Of a stretch of DNA of 64,000 nt, positions 37,868 through 48,178 are shown piece after piece. A model generated the notes under the pieces. The model made no database searches and was not told the origin of the DNA. It saw only the letters and a list, made by a program, of their open reading frames with translations. The translations under genes were made by a program, and so were the position numbers. The stretch covers positions 2,170,001-2,234,000 of the forward strand of contig NC_086368.1 of NCBI RefSeq assembly GCF_036324505.1, read 5' to 3'. Position 1 is the stretch's first letter. The number at the start of each line of letters is the position of its first letter. Source of the stretch: Eleginops maclovinus. Taxonomy: Eukaryota; Chordata; Actinopteri; Perciformes; Eleginopidae.

Positions 37868-38135
37868 GTACTCGCATCTTGTAAAGTACCAGAGTGTAAG
37901 GTATCAAAATTTTCCTCCAGTAAAAGTAGAAAGTATTCTCATCAAAATGTCTTGATTTAAGGGCTGATCATATTTACCATCATTAATCCAGATCTGTAAA
38001 GTAACTAAAGGATTAAATACATGTAGTGCAGTAAAAGTACACCATTTACCCTTGAATTGTAGTGGGGTAGAAGAACAAAGTAGCAAAACATTTGAATACT
38101 CAAGTCCCTCAAAATTGTACTTAGTTACTTTACAA
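37868..38135 (-). mobile_element. hAT-type MITE fragment, no array
   Basis: This is an inverse relative of 4193-5741 (for example gatttaagggctgatcatat, ccagatctgtaaagtaacta). It has only about one 33-bp-type unit at its left edge, so the array is not expanded here. Confidence 0.65.
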
Positions 38136-38820
38136 TACTGGCATTTAGTCGCCCTGACTTAAAACAAATATGTTTGTTTAAAGTGAACTGTGAGCTGTCA
38201 TAAGACCCTGTGGCTCTTTGCCGCTGACAGGTTGTTTTTTACCCTTTGGTTTTATTGATTTGCAGCCTCTGCGACAACAATGAAGTACTAATTGAAGATA
38301 ATGAAAAGCATGTGTTACTATGACACCCTACACTGTGTTCCGATGCAGACGGCCTTGTTGATTGCTGTTGTTTGTTCCTCTTAATTACACTGTTTTCTTC
38401 TGGTTTCTCAGCATCTCAACTTTTTAACCTCTGCCTTTGGCAATTTTATCACTCTTTTCTTTCGTCTGATTAAGCACAAGATGTAAGATGTAGGGTATTA
38501 CTTTTTTTCGTACGAGTCATGAGGGGTTAACAATGTTTGTTTAAAACCAAAACATTTAATCCAGTTCCAAATGGAGTGCATTAAGCAGGAGAGGATACAA
38601 TAAAAAGTAGGTAGTATTAACAAACACATTGATACTAAATAAAGGTTATTTTCTTGAAGATAGAAGGAAGGAAGACAGATGTGCAATTTTAAATATAACA
38701 GAGGCTAGAAAAACACACACACATTTATCTGATTCATGTAGATCATTTAAGCAGTATCCTTTAGTGTGTGCAGTGAGGGTTTCTGTGAGTAATATTGTTA
38801 TGTCTTTTTGTGTCCCACAG

Positions 38821-38887
38821 GTGGGAGGGAAGGACAACCCTGCTGTGGACCCCATCATCCACGGCCTGAAGGGAGTGGTGCATCATG
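38821..38887 (+). CDS. ptprg: ptprg exon, carbonic-anhydrase-like domain (part 2)
   Basis: This 67-bp internal exon enters in phase 0 after gtgtcccacag. It leaves after the first base of a codon (catcatg|gtaagtg), as expected if the next residue is Glu. It encodes VGGKDNPAVDPIIHGLKGVV followed by His-His. From memory of the family, this matches PTPRG in the stretch just after the FFQ motif of the previous exon. The next expected exon (with the LDPF and TTPPC stretches) is not seen in the following 25 kb, so either the downstream intron is longer than the rest of the window or I missed it. Confidence 0.9.
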
Positions 38888-41800
38888 GTAAGTGCCTAAA
38901 TATGAAAGTGTCCTTGATCATCATATGGGGACTTCAGGTCTATATTCCTGTCACAGAACTGCTCATTATTGAGCAATGATTCAGTCAGTTCATAGAAAAT
39001 AGGAACTTTATGTTGAAAAGGTGTCTGAAACTTATTTTGATACGAATGTCCCTATCCTATTGTAAAGAAAGAGCATACAAATGTTCTATTTTTAGTTTGG
39101 TCGTCTTAAATGTTTAGACAAATGTTCAAACCAAAGAAATGTGTAATTGTAATCTAGGAAGTGCTAGATTTGGTCTTCTGTAATGACTTGGTTCCCCTTT
39201 GAGCCTGCTGCATGAGCCTTGCTAGCCTGCAGGAAACAGTCTCAAAATGATGTTTTATCTCATTTTAAGCCACATAAGGTTAACGTATTATATGTTGTGT
39301 GTTTTTAACGACATGCTAAGTTTCAGAGAAACAAGCTGTCAAACATTTGCAGCTGCGTCAGAGAAACACTGATTTTTCACGTGAAACTGATTTATTCTGT
39401 GTGACTGGCGAAACCACACACACTCTAGAATTCGACATACTTATCTCATCCTGTTGTCCCTCTTCCATCACACATTTTGATATGCTCCTCAATTCTAACT
39501 CTCATACATAATTTGGTGATCATAATGTAGGGAAATGTGTCACGGTCGCACCGATATGCTGATTTAATCAAAGGGACTTACACATATATCAAATACTCTG
39601 GGTAGGATATTTAGCTGATTGGAGTTACAGTTTTTTACTTAGAAGCAATAATGCAGCACAATATTGATACTCTGACAGGCTGTCTCTCACTCACTGGCAT
39701 GGCGTTGGCGTGGAAACGCTCTGATCTTTGAACACGCCTGTCGGTCGTTAACTAAATCCAGTGGTGATCTAAAGAAAAATCCAGAAATGTAATAGACGGT
39801 TAAAATAGTTTGATGTATTTAAGTTTTCTAACTTTTTCTTAAAAGCCTGGGAAAACAACAGAACATGGATTTTTTAAAGTTTCTTCTGATCTTAACAGTA
39901 CTACATAGTATATGTTTTCAGTTTTGTATTTCTGGATATTCTTTGTTGTGCCTTAACAATACAACTAATACTATCAATACATACTCAGCGGGGGTCATGT
40001 TAGCATCGGGACGCGCACCCAAATTTCAGTCACACAGTCAACATTTCTCAGAATGTTCTAGTTCATTGATATTACTGGTAATAATCAGTGTTAGTGTTGG
40101 AGAAGAGGATACTTCTGTTGATAATTCAGCTCCCGTTAAAAACCTCCTAACAAAAGGAATCTAAGGAGAAGCTGACTGGGTGATGGTGGTGAAGAACAAC
40201 TCCCATGAACCTGTGCTCCTTTGCAGTGTCACCAAATTCAGTGTCTCCTAGAAACAGAAAATGCTGTAATATCAATAAGGCTTCTGCCATTGGTGTCAAC
40301 AACATATTGGACACTTCTGGTTTCATTAGATGTGCAAAAGTGTCTGTCATCAGCCGCTAGCCTTTGGTGGATCTGCAGTCATGTATTGTGAGTTAAAATA
40401 CAGAATGAAGGACTTCATCAATCCAGGATTCATTGTACTGTTCTCACTGGGACACATAAACTCTGTGTGCAGCTGTGACTGGAAAGCCTTGACTCCGCAA
40501 GAACAGCATGTTGAAAGGAACATCAGAGGAGCTGCTGCTGTCATCAGGGTTCAGTGCTGTGAGGACATCAGGTTAATTCAGTTCAACTAATTCCATTCAA
40601 TTAGTGTCAGCATTTATCTGCAAACCTTTACACGCAGAACAATATTCCTGTCATGAGCCGTGATGTATTTGAAGACTGAATAAGTCCAGACCCGAGTGCA
40701 GACAGGCTCTGCACACTGATGCGACATAATATCTCAACTGTAAATTTGCTTTGCTAATTCCCCTCACTGTACTCAGGGAGGGTGTATTAGCACGGCAAAT
40801 TAGCTCTGCTTATCACACTCAGCTATGGTGGCGTATTCTTTATATAAATCTACTTTTTTTTCTTTTTTTCTTGCAAATAAGGATTGCAAATCCTCCAAGG
40901 GCAGGACATTTCATGAAAACAATTTCTGCAAAGAGCTTAACATTAGACGAAAGTTGATTAAATATACATTTTCTAAGTGCATGAAATGTGGCAAGCTCCA
41001 AAAGCATAACTGGCATGAGTGCTGGAGAATAACAAATACGTGAACATGGATAATATAAAGTAAACTTTCTATTAATCAAATAAATCCTCCTCTAAATCGA
41101 TACCATAGTGAAGTTTACAGCAAAAAACAAACATCATCTTGTCCTGGTAAAATACAATACACATTAGCGCTCTGTGTATGACACATACATGTAAGAATAA
41201 TTATTCTACATTACACCTGGGGTTTTAATTCCATAGTTTAGGTAACCGTAACATATAAGAATAACACAGATCCTCAAGATCAGCTGATCTGGTGACAGAG
41301 CTGCATAAAGAAGTCAGACAGGGAGTTTCTTACACAAGATGAGCGTCACTGTTTCCGATCAATGTTACTACTATAGTCTCCCTTTAAAATGTCCTTTTTA
41401 AATGAAGTTGTGTAGTTGGCTGAACTATTGTCTTGTTTGTGATATAATCACCTGAATGCATGCATTACTTTGTTGAGTATGATATTATCCACCAAAAATT
41501 AACTTTATAAACATTTGTCAAAGAAATGGTGATTATTTAAGTTCACAAAAAAGAGCTTGTGCAAACTGCAGCACTGAAGGTACATTTCTTGAATAGGTAA
41601 TATAGTTCATATGTTATCACGTCTTATAGAAAGCTAGGCTGGTGCTGAACCAAACATAACTGGTCCAGAGCACTTTTAATCAGGCCTGGGTTTTACAAAG
41701 TGCACTTTATGGTCAGAAACAGAAACAGCTGTGAATCTGCACAGTATTTTGTTTTTATACATACATTTTTTGGAGAGTTTCAAGAACAGAGGGTGCCATC

Positions 41801-43124
41801 TAATACAGAACTGTTATATATGATATTGGGCTATATCAATCTAGTAAGATCTTATTTGATTTGAGAAACCGAGTTCAAAGTGTTGGTGTTATTTTAATTT
41901 GCATCGTCACTACTTGAGGACAAAAAAAATGATGATGACTCTGCACCGATATTCTGAAAATGTGCCACATTATATCGATAAAGACATGAATGTGTATAGA
42001 AAGTCAGGATATAAAGCCCTGGCACAAAAGTCGTGGGTAAACACAAGCAATGCCAAACACTGTACTCACTTTTAATTCATTACTTCAAAATGTATTAAAA
42101 AGTGTGTGCGAGGGGTACATTTTGTCAGTTACGATTACCAGGAGGAAATGAGAGGACAGAGCTGCTCTCCAAGGATACCTGAAAATATTTAATCAAAAAC
42201 TACAAGTCCTTTGAAAGCAATTTTCCTTGGGGAAATAATGACAAAAACAAAGCTCTTTTTAACAAAGGATCCCAACGTGTTCTTGAATATAGGCCTCTAC
42301 TAAGCGGTTGAGACGTCGCTAAATGGTAAAAGTGCATTTTCAGGAATCTGAATACCTTTTTATGCATTAAATTAAACCATGACTGGTGACAGTCTTTAGT
42401 CTATGAACATCATTATACAACCTGAAAATTAAAACATATGTTCGAGAATTTCACAAAAATTATGAATGTATCAGCTTAGCATCACTACTTTTACCACTAC
42501 ATGACATTTCAACTCTTCCGTAAAGAATGTTTTTAAATAGTAGACATAACATACTTCTAAAGTTATTTCATCAAAAAATTATGATACAACATTAAATATG
42601 TCAAATTAACAACAATCGTAAGCTTAGCTTCACTGCCTTTACCATGAAGCATGTTTTTCAAAGTAGTTTTGACTTTTTAATCTTTCTTTTTCATCAAGTG
42701 ACACAATTATGATCAGTAGGTCCTTAAACACTTTATTGAAAATCCCACCAAACAGAGGCCACTTTGTTGTCGCTAACTTCCTGTGAACAGGCTAACTTGC
42801 TATCTGTGCGATTGAGAAATGCAGGGACATCTAGTGGAGTCTTTCAGCATAACATACGTCAACCGAGTGGTAGAGACTACTGACACAGGTGGAATAAAGT
42901 AAAACACTATTTTTCAATAAGATATAGTGACTCAAAGTGTCGGGCAGAAGGTACGTAACTTCTCTTAAGTGGCTTCCTCTGCAGAAAAGATGCAAAGCAG
43001 GTAGCGGGACTTTAGCGTTATAAATATCTCATGTATAATATTTCATCAAACGTGAACTGCAGGGCTCCTGCTTTGCTTGTATTCCCTATCAATACTCTTC
43101 TGCATCGTTCAGTGCCTCACAGGC
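38888..43124. other. ptprg: ptprg intron, no feature recognised
   Basis: Some 4.2 kb of AT-rich DNA. The 99-codon frame at 39865-40164 starts with a hydrophobic stretch but has no domain, splice context or repeat to support it, and I leave it as chance. Other frames are shorter. Confidence 0.45.
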
Positions 43125-43922
43125 CTGCAGAATAGTGGTGAGCGGATCGATCTAAAATATTGATGTATCGATAGCGTTGGTATCGATCAATACTTGCGCG
43201 ATGAGATTGATACTTAAAGGCCTACTGAAGTGTAGCACTACAGACCACGCAGTCTAATAGTACATATACAACTGAATAACATATAATTGCAACCCATGTC
43301 ATTGCGGTCGAATTAAAGGAGTAAATAATAATTTAAAATTGCCCTCCAGGAAATCCCTGAAAACGTTCTTGTTTGAGACCCTTGGGGGCGGAGCTCCGTC
43401 CTGACGTCACGAATTAACCCACAAGTTTGGGGTCTATTGTTGCCGGTGTGTTTCGTCGTGTTTTGCTTTGTCAATTCTAGGCTACAATGACGAAAATCGC
43501 GAGTGGGAAGCTTCTGCAGCTAATATAAATATAATCCACAAGTGTCTAATCTGTACACATTATCATAAGTGCTTTGTAGACCATACATCCCAGTGATGCA
43601 GTCCTCATACTCTCTGACTTTGTACTATGAACTGTGAAATAGTAGGGCCGGGGCAGCTTGTTAATGGATCCCTTGTGTGCAGTGTGGCAGTGGCCACCTG
43701 TAATGTTACGTACATGTATCTAGAATTGACTTTTGTATTGGTCATTGACATTATTATTACTATTTGTTAATTAATGGACTCCTTTCAGTTTCACAATGCC
43801 AATGGCATGATTGTCTACTGGTTGTGCATTATCATGGGTCCCAAAGGGTATAACAACTGTAGAAGTGTTCTTTTATTTGAAGACCAGGAGTTGTTCAAAA
43901 GTAGACCCGGAAACGTCTAACT

Positions 43923-44803
43923 CAGTGGTTCTTAACCTGGGTTCGATCGAACCCCAGGGGTTCGGTGAGTCAGTCTCAGGGGTTCGGCGGAGGTGAAAAC
44001 ACACACCCGACTATGATTCATGATGACACGCCCCGCTTGGCCATCACTGGCTGCAGGTGATCACGCTACATCGCTTGGCCTATCTGTGCTGCAGGGGATT
44101 TGATGCGCTCAGTAGTCGACTCGACTCAGTAGCCGAGTGACTGTCGTGATGGTACGTCGTGTGATTTCTTTCTTAATATTTGAATCCCTTCATACTAACT
44201 ATATCGAGCAAAAAAAGAAAGTGGTCGGACGAATAAGTACAATATGGATTCACATGTATAACGGAATGTGATGGGAATCAGCGTCCTAACTGCATGATTT
44301 GCCATGCCAAGTTGAGCAATTCTAGTCGAGCACCGGCAAAACTAAGGGAACACTTCCTTAAGCAGCATGGAGATGGGGAATACAAGAACACAGCACTTGC
44401 TGAATTCAAGGTGAAGAGAGCCAGATTCGATGAAAAGGCTACTCTGCCTGTTCTCGGCTTTGTACCCATCAACAAACCGATCCTCACTGCATCGTACGAA
44501 GTTGCTTACCTGATTGCAAAGCAGGGCAAACCACACACCATTGGTGAAACACTCACAGCGGCTGTCACACTGATTTGCAGTAAGTATTCATTATTATGTT
44601 TTTGTTTTTGTGTGAAAATCATGTTTTGCTGGTTTTGTTCTTTGTGAAGTTGATGCACGGTTCATTTTGTGCACCAGTAAAACATATACCTATGTCTTGA
44701 ATTTGAAAAAATCACATTTTATTTTTCCAATAAAGAAGGGTTCGGTGAACGCGCATATGAAACTGGTGGGGTTCAGTACCTCCAACAAGGTTAAGAACCA
44801 CTG
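43923..44803 (+). mobile_element. hAT/Buster-like non-autonomous element, copy 1
   Basis: Ends CAGTGGTTCTTAACCT and AGGTTAAGAACCACTG (inverse, allowing one base) are flanked by an 8-bp duplication with one mismatch: gtctaact at 43915-43922 and gtctagct at 44804-44811. TA is at the centre of the duplication, as reported for the Buster branch of hAT. A near-identical copy lies inverted at 57797-58675. It keeps one transposase exon. Confidence 0.85.
44294..44590 (+). pseudogene. hAT transposase exon remnant (ZBED5/SCAND3-like)
   Basis: The frame encodes MICHAKLSNSSRAPAKLREH, then FLKQHGDGEYKN, later ILTASYEVAYLIAKQGKPHT and IGETL. The order (BED-finger tail with H...H, then an ASYxVAYxIAKxGKPHTIxE motif) is that of hAT transposases related to ZBED5 and SCAND3 genes. 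The open frame runs to 44647, but a splice donor (gca|gtaagt, about 44580) probably ends the exon earlier. The catalytic part is absent, so this is a leftover of an internally deleted element. Confidence 0.75.
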
Positions 44804-44884
44804 GTCTAGCTTAAATGTAAAAGTATTTACCCCCTCACACCACTGACCCGCAGCAGCATGGAGGAAGAGAGAGTGATTTCAGTG

Positions 44885-45240
44885 TGGTTCTCGGGCCCTT
44901 GATCATGTTGGCCCCTTGTCGTCCATTCCCTGTCTCTTCTATTGGCTGACGCCGTCGGTGGCGGGTCCTTGGCACGTTCTGCATAGCACTCTTATGACAT
45001 CACCGTCGCCATCTGTTGGCGTAGTCATGAAGCTTCCACCTACGATATTCTATTATGCAATCCTTCTGAGGTTTATCAGTTATTAAACACGCAATAGTAT
45101 CATTGCAGCATCAATGAGTGAGAGGTAGAGGTGGTGTGTTTAGTATGTAACTCCACGCGTCCTTCTCCTTCTACTCATGTATACAATACAATATTAGCTA
45201 ATGCTATCTGAAGCTAAAAACAACATCCAGTAGTACTACC
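44885..45240 (-). mobile_element. LTR-like repeat copy 3, part 1
   Basis: Similar to 9780-10130 (for example gttggccccttgtc, tctcttctattggctgacg, tattctattatgcaatcctt). It is cut at its CCGG by a Ginger1-like element and resumes at 47606-47705. Confidence 0.7.
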
Positions 45241-45529
45241 GGTGTCCCAGTTGAACTGGATTCCAGTTTAACTGGATTCCAGTTCAACTGGTTGAGTTTG
45301 TTTATGTTTTCCACTCCTTGAGCGTCATTTGACGCTGTACGAGCCGAATCATATGTGGTTACCAGGTTCGTCATTTTCACCTTACTTGTGTGTCTGAAGT
45401 GTGACCAGACAATATTAAAACAACTGAAGCATCACTTCATGTAAATGCGCATGTGGAGATCACCTACAGACAACAACACAAAATATGCTGGCCAAGAAAC
45501 AGAAAATATATAACATTCCAACTCCACCG

Positions 45530-45620
45530 ACGGGATTCGAACCCGTAAATCTGAAAATATAAATCTCAGCCATGATGGTTACTCATTACACCATCGACCG
45601 ACTCAAACAACACCGTGCTT
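45530..45620 (-). other. tRNA-like sequence 1 in left arm of Ginger1-like copy 1
   Basis: Read on the minus strand there is an A-box-like tggtgtaatgagtaacc and a perfect B box ggttcgaatcc inside acgggttcgaatcccgt, which forms a 5-bp T stem. Acceptor-stem pairing is poor, so it is not a functional tRNA gene. Equivalent sequences occur in the other three arms (about 47265-47350, 48435-48520 and 50235-50315), with decayed B boxes at 47330 and 48447. Confidence 0.6.
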
Positions 45621-45875
45621 GAACGATATACGTCTTGTCAGCTGTTTACAAATCACCGTTTAACATGGATGAAATAAACCCCACCATGTTAACTGGTGAT
45701 ATTCATAATATGACACAGGCAGACGCTGCCAACGCAGCCTCAAAAACGAATTCAAAAGCCATGTGTTACGGACCAAACACCAGCATGGACATCTGAAAGG
45801 ATATTGCTTTGTTTTTTAGTCTAAACAAATGCATATAGTGACCATTACAAAGCAAATATCAAACGCTATGAAAGT

Positions 45876-45950
45876 AGCCGCTGTGAGATACGAACCCAGT
45901 CATGCTTTCAAAAGGTATTAATCCACTGCTCTACTGCTTATAATATACCG
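45876..45950 (-). other. tRNA-like sequence 2 in left arm of Ginger1-like copy 1
   Basis: Read on the minus strand, a second tRNA-like unit has a B-box-like gggttcgtatctc and an upstream agcagtagagcagtgg. In the other arms the same unit has an A-box-like tagctcaggccattagcgg (46978-47055, 48805-48885 and 49871-49950). Same caveats as sequence 1. Confidence 0.5.
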
Positions 45951-46108
45951 TCCAGATGTTGAAACAACAAGGTGAATATTTATTATTGACTATTTGCTTG
46001 TAGCTGTTCGTAATTGAGAAAAACTGTCGTAATTGGCTACACATTCATCACTGGCTACATTCAAATAGAGGCATGGTTTGGCAAGGGATTTTATTTATTT
46101 TTTGGCCG

Positions 46109-46700
46109 TCAAATACATGCAGGACAGTAATGATCTTTGTCCACAGGTGGTTCCCCCACACAAAGGCTGTGATACCAGCTTTTACAAAGCGTGCACTCCG
46201 TCTGGAAGAAAAGGGCAAACAAAAAAAGATATGCTTTAGGACAGTTGTATAATAAAACATTACAATAATCAACTTCAAGTGCTCCAAACTTGCCTTACCC
46301 ATTCATCATGGGTGTCATGTTCGCCACACACCCGACATAGCTCCGACAAATCATCTGATTACAGATAGCCATGTTATTGGCTGAAATAAATAGCACTTGC
46401 ATAACAACTGAAAACAAATTAGAACCCAACCCGTTTCCTTGATGAGCTGTTGGGCTATGTCCATTCGCAGATGGCTGATCCCCTGCTCATCAAAGGGACC
46501 AGCCACTAGTTTCATCAACAATCGACAAAACAAGTCCATAATTACCAGTTTCCAGAGTGTCTGCTTGTATTTGTTGTACTTGTGGAAATGTAGGGCTGGA
46601 CTGAGGTGGGGATGGGGACTGAGGTGAGGATGGGGACTGAGGTGGGGATGGGTCAGTAATTGTGGATGGGGAACCAGTTTGCCATTTGTGTGGCACACGT
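46109..46700 (-). pseudogene. Gene remnant ending in PHD-like finger, Ginger1-like copy 1
   Basis: On the minus strand, one frame includes ADTLETGNYGLVLSIVDE and the overlapping frame MDLFCRLLMKLVAG then PFDEQGISHLRMDIAQQL, a pattern loosely like the end of a Ulp1-type protease. Downstream lies CRVCGEHDTHDEW, a donor gtaag, a short intron of about 100 bp, then TECTLCKSWYHSLC and YCPACI followed by a stop at 46109-46111. The order C-x2-C, C-x2-C, H-x2-C, C-x2-C fits a PHD-type Cys4-His-Cys3 zinc finger. A proline/serine-rich 9-bp repeat array (46590-46650) precedes it. The N-terminal part is missing. Confidence 0.55.
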
Positions 46701-47605
46701 GGTGTTGGCTCTATGGCTGAGTTGGTCTATATACTTTATGCAAGGTCTTGCCCTTCTTTGACATTATATGTCAGCACTTTTTCCATCCATGCTGACGATG
46801 ATAAATGGCCCGTCTAAACAGCTATATATATATATATATCCTTTGCCACCTAATTTGCTAATTGACTTCATCCAGTGATTTCAATGTCATTGTTACTGTT
46901 TTTCCCAACTGTTGGGAACAGCTACAAGTAATTTGTCAATATCAAATATTCAACTTACTTTTTCAACGTCCTAACGGTAGCTCAGGCCATTAGCGGTAAG
47001 ACAGTGGAATAATAGGCCTACCCTTTGAAAGCATGACTGGGTTCGTATCTCACAGAAAAACAAAGCAATATCCTTTCAGATGGCCATGCTTGTCTATTGT
47101 CTGTAACACATGGCTTTTGCATTCGTTTTTGAGGCTTGCGTTGGCAGCGTCTGCCTGTGTCATATTGTGAATATCACCAGTTAACATGGTGGGGTTTATT
47201 TCATCCATGTCAAACGGTGATTGTAAACAGCTGACAAGATGTATATCGTTCAAGCAGGGCGTTGTTTGAGCCGGTTGGTGGCGTAATGAGTAACATTCAT
47301 GGTTGATATATATATATTACCCAAATGTAGGGGTTCAAATCCTGTCGCTGAAGTATGAATATTGTTTATTTTCATTTGTATTTTTTGGCCAACATATTTT
47401 CTGTTGTTGTCTGTAGGTGATCTCGACATGCGCATTTTACATGAAGTGGTGACGTTAACGTTTTTTCGCCAAGGTTTTCTACGTTGTCTGGTCACACTTC
47501 AGACACACAAGTTACGTGAAAATGACGAACCTGGCAACCACAACATCTGGCGGAAAAGGTAAACAAACGCCACCAGCTAAACTGGAATCCAGCTAAACTG
47601 GAACA

Positions 47606-47705
47606 CCGGAAGTCCTAAAATATGGTCTGTCCAGAAACAGTGAATTATATCTTATATGTTCCGTCACAATATATTGATTATTCTTACACAACTTAGCAAT
47701 ACGTG
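47606..47705 (-). mobile_element. LTR-like repeat copy 3, part 2
   Basis: Continues the interrupted copy: ggaagtcc, then ctgtccagaaacagtgaattat and caatatattgatt, matching 17030-17095 (inverse) and 10140-10190. Confidence 0.65.
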
Positions 47706-47911
47706 TTTGATTGGTTAAAACAACGTTTCTACACACGATGCTGTTTGGGCGCTGTATCTCGCCCCGGGCAGGCTGCAGTACCTAGGACTCTGGCGCTATA
47801 TGACGCCCAGGGCTGGGAGGCAGTTTAGAATCTTGGCGACTGATGTCGCCCAAGGCAGTAAACGGGTTAAAGAAAACAATAACAGGCCAGGGTCAAAAGG
47901 AATACTAATTA

Positions 47912-48164
47912 CCATTCTGTATTTTGTAGGCGATCTAAATTGTGGTCTATCCCTCCACTGGCTCCGTCGTCCTCACCACTGTCACTGTCACTCCCAACGT
48001 CTGACACAGCTGGCTCAAACATATATGGTTGGACTCACGTCGATTTCTCCATCTGAGGACGGCTCAGGGGCATCAGAGAGCTCACTGACCCTTTCATCCT
48101 GTTCAGCACCAACAGAAACAGACGAATTTTCGCTGAAATCACTCTCACTAGAACTGCTAGCCAT
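47912..48164 (-). pseudogene. Broken P2X7-tail-like exon of the TTAA element
   Basis: Starting at the minus-strand ATG (48162-48164), the frame reads MASSSSESDFSENSS... and is acidic and serine-rich, stopping at 48015. A one-base frame change gives PYMFEP, then SDSDSGEDDGASGG and RLQNTEW before a probable donor (gtaatt) at 47911. From memory, a serine/acidic N-terminus followed by PYMFEP and RLxNTxW resembles the exon that precedes the Cys-rich P2X7-tail domain in many fish repeat-borne genes. The frameshift and missing downstream exons mark it as dead. A Ginger1-like copy sits just upstream of its ATG. Confidence 0.4.
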
Positions 48165-48178
48165 GGTTGCAACACCGG

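Larger units (their letters stand above)
45243..47605 (-). mobile_element. Ginger1-like transposon copy 1 with 0.8 kb inverted repeats
   Basis: The element is 2363 bp, starts TGTCCCAGTTGAACTGG and ends CCAGCTAAACTGGAACA. It is flanked by CCGG at 45239-45242 and 47606-47609. TGT...ACA ends with CCGG duplications are reported hallmarks of Ginger1 transposons, which use a Gypsy-type integrase. The inverted arms are very long (45243-46054 and 46872-47605) and contain tRNA-like boxes. The centre (46055-46871) has a minus-strand gene remnant. No integrase domain is visible, so the element is non-autonomous. Copy 2 is at 48179-50590 in inverse orientation. Confidence 0.7.

Noticed and set aside
39865..40164. 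99-codon frame with hydrophobic N-terminus
   Set aside because: Looks like a signal peptide, but there is no domain, no promoter or splice context, and the composition is AT-driven.
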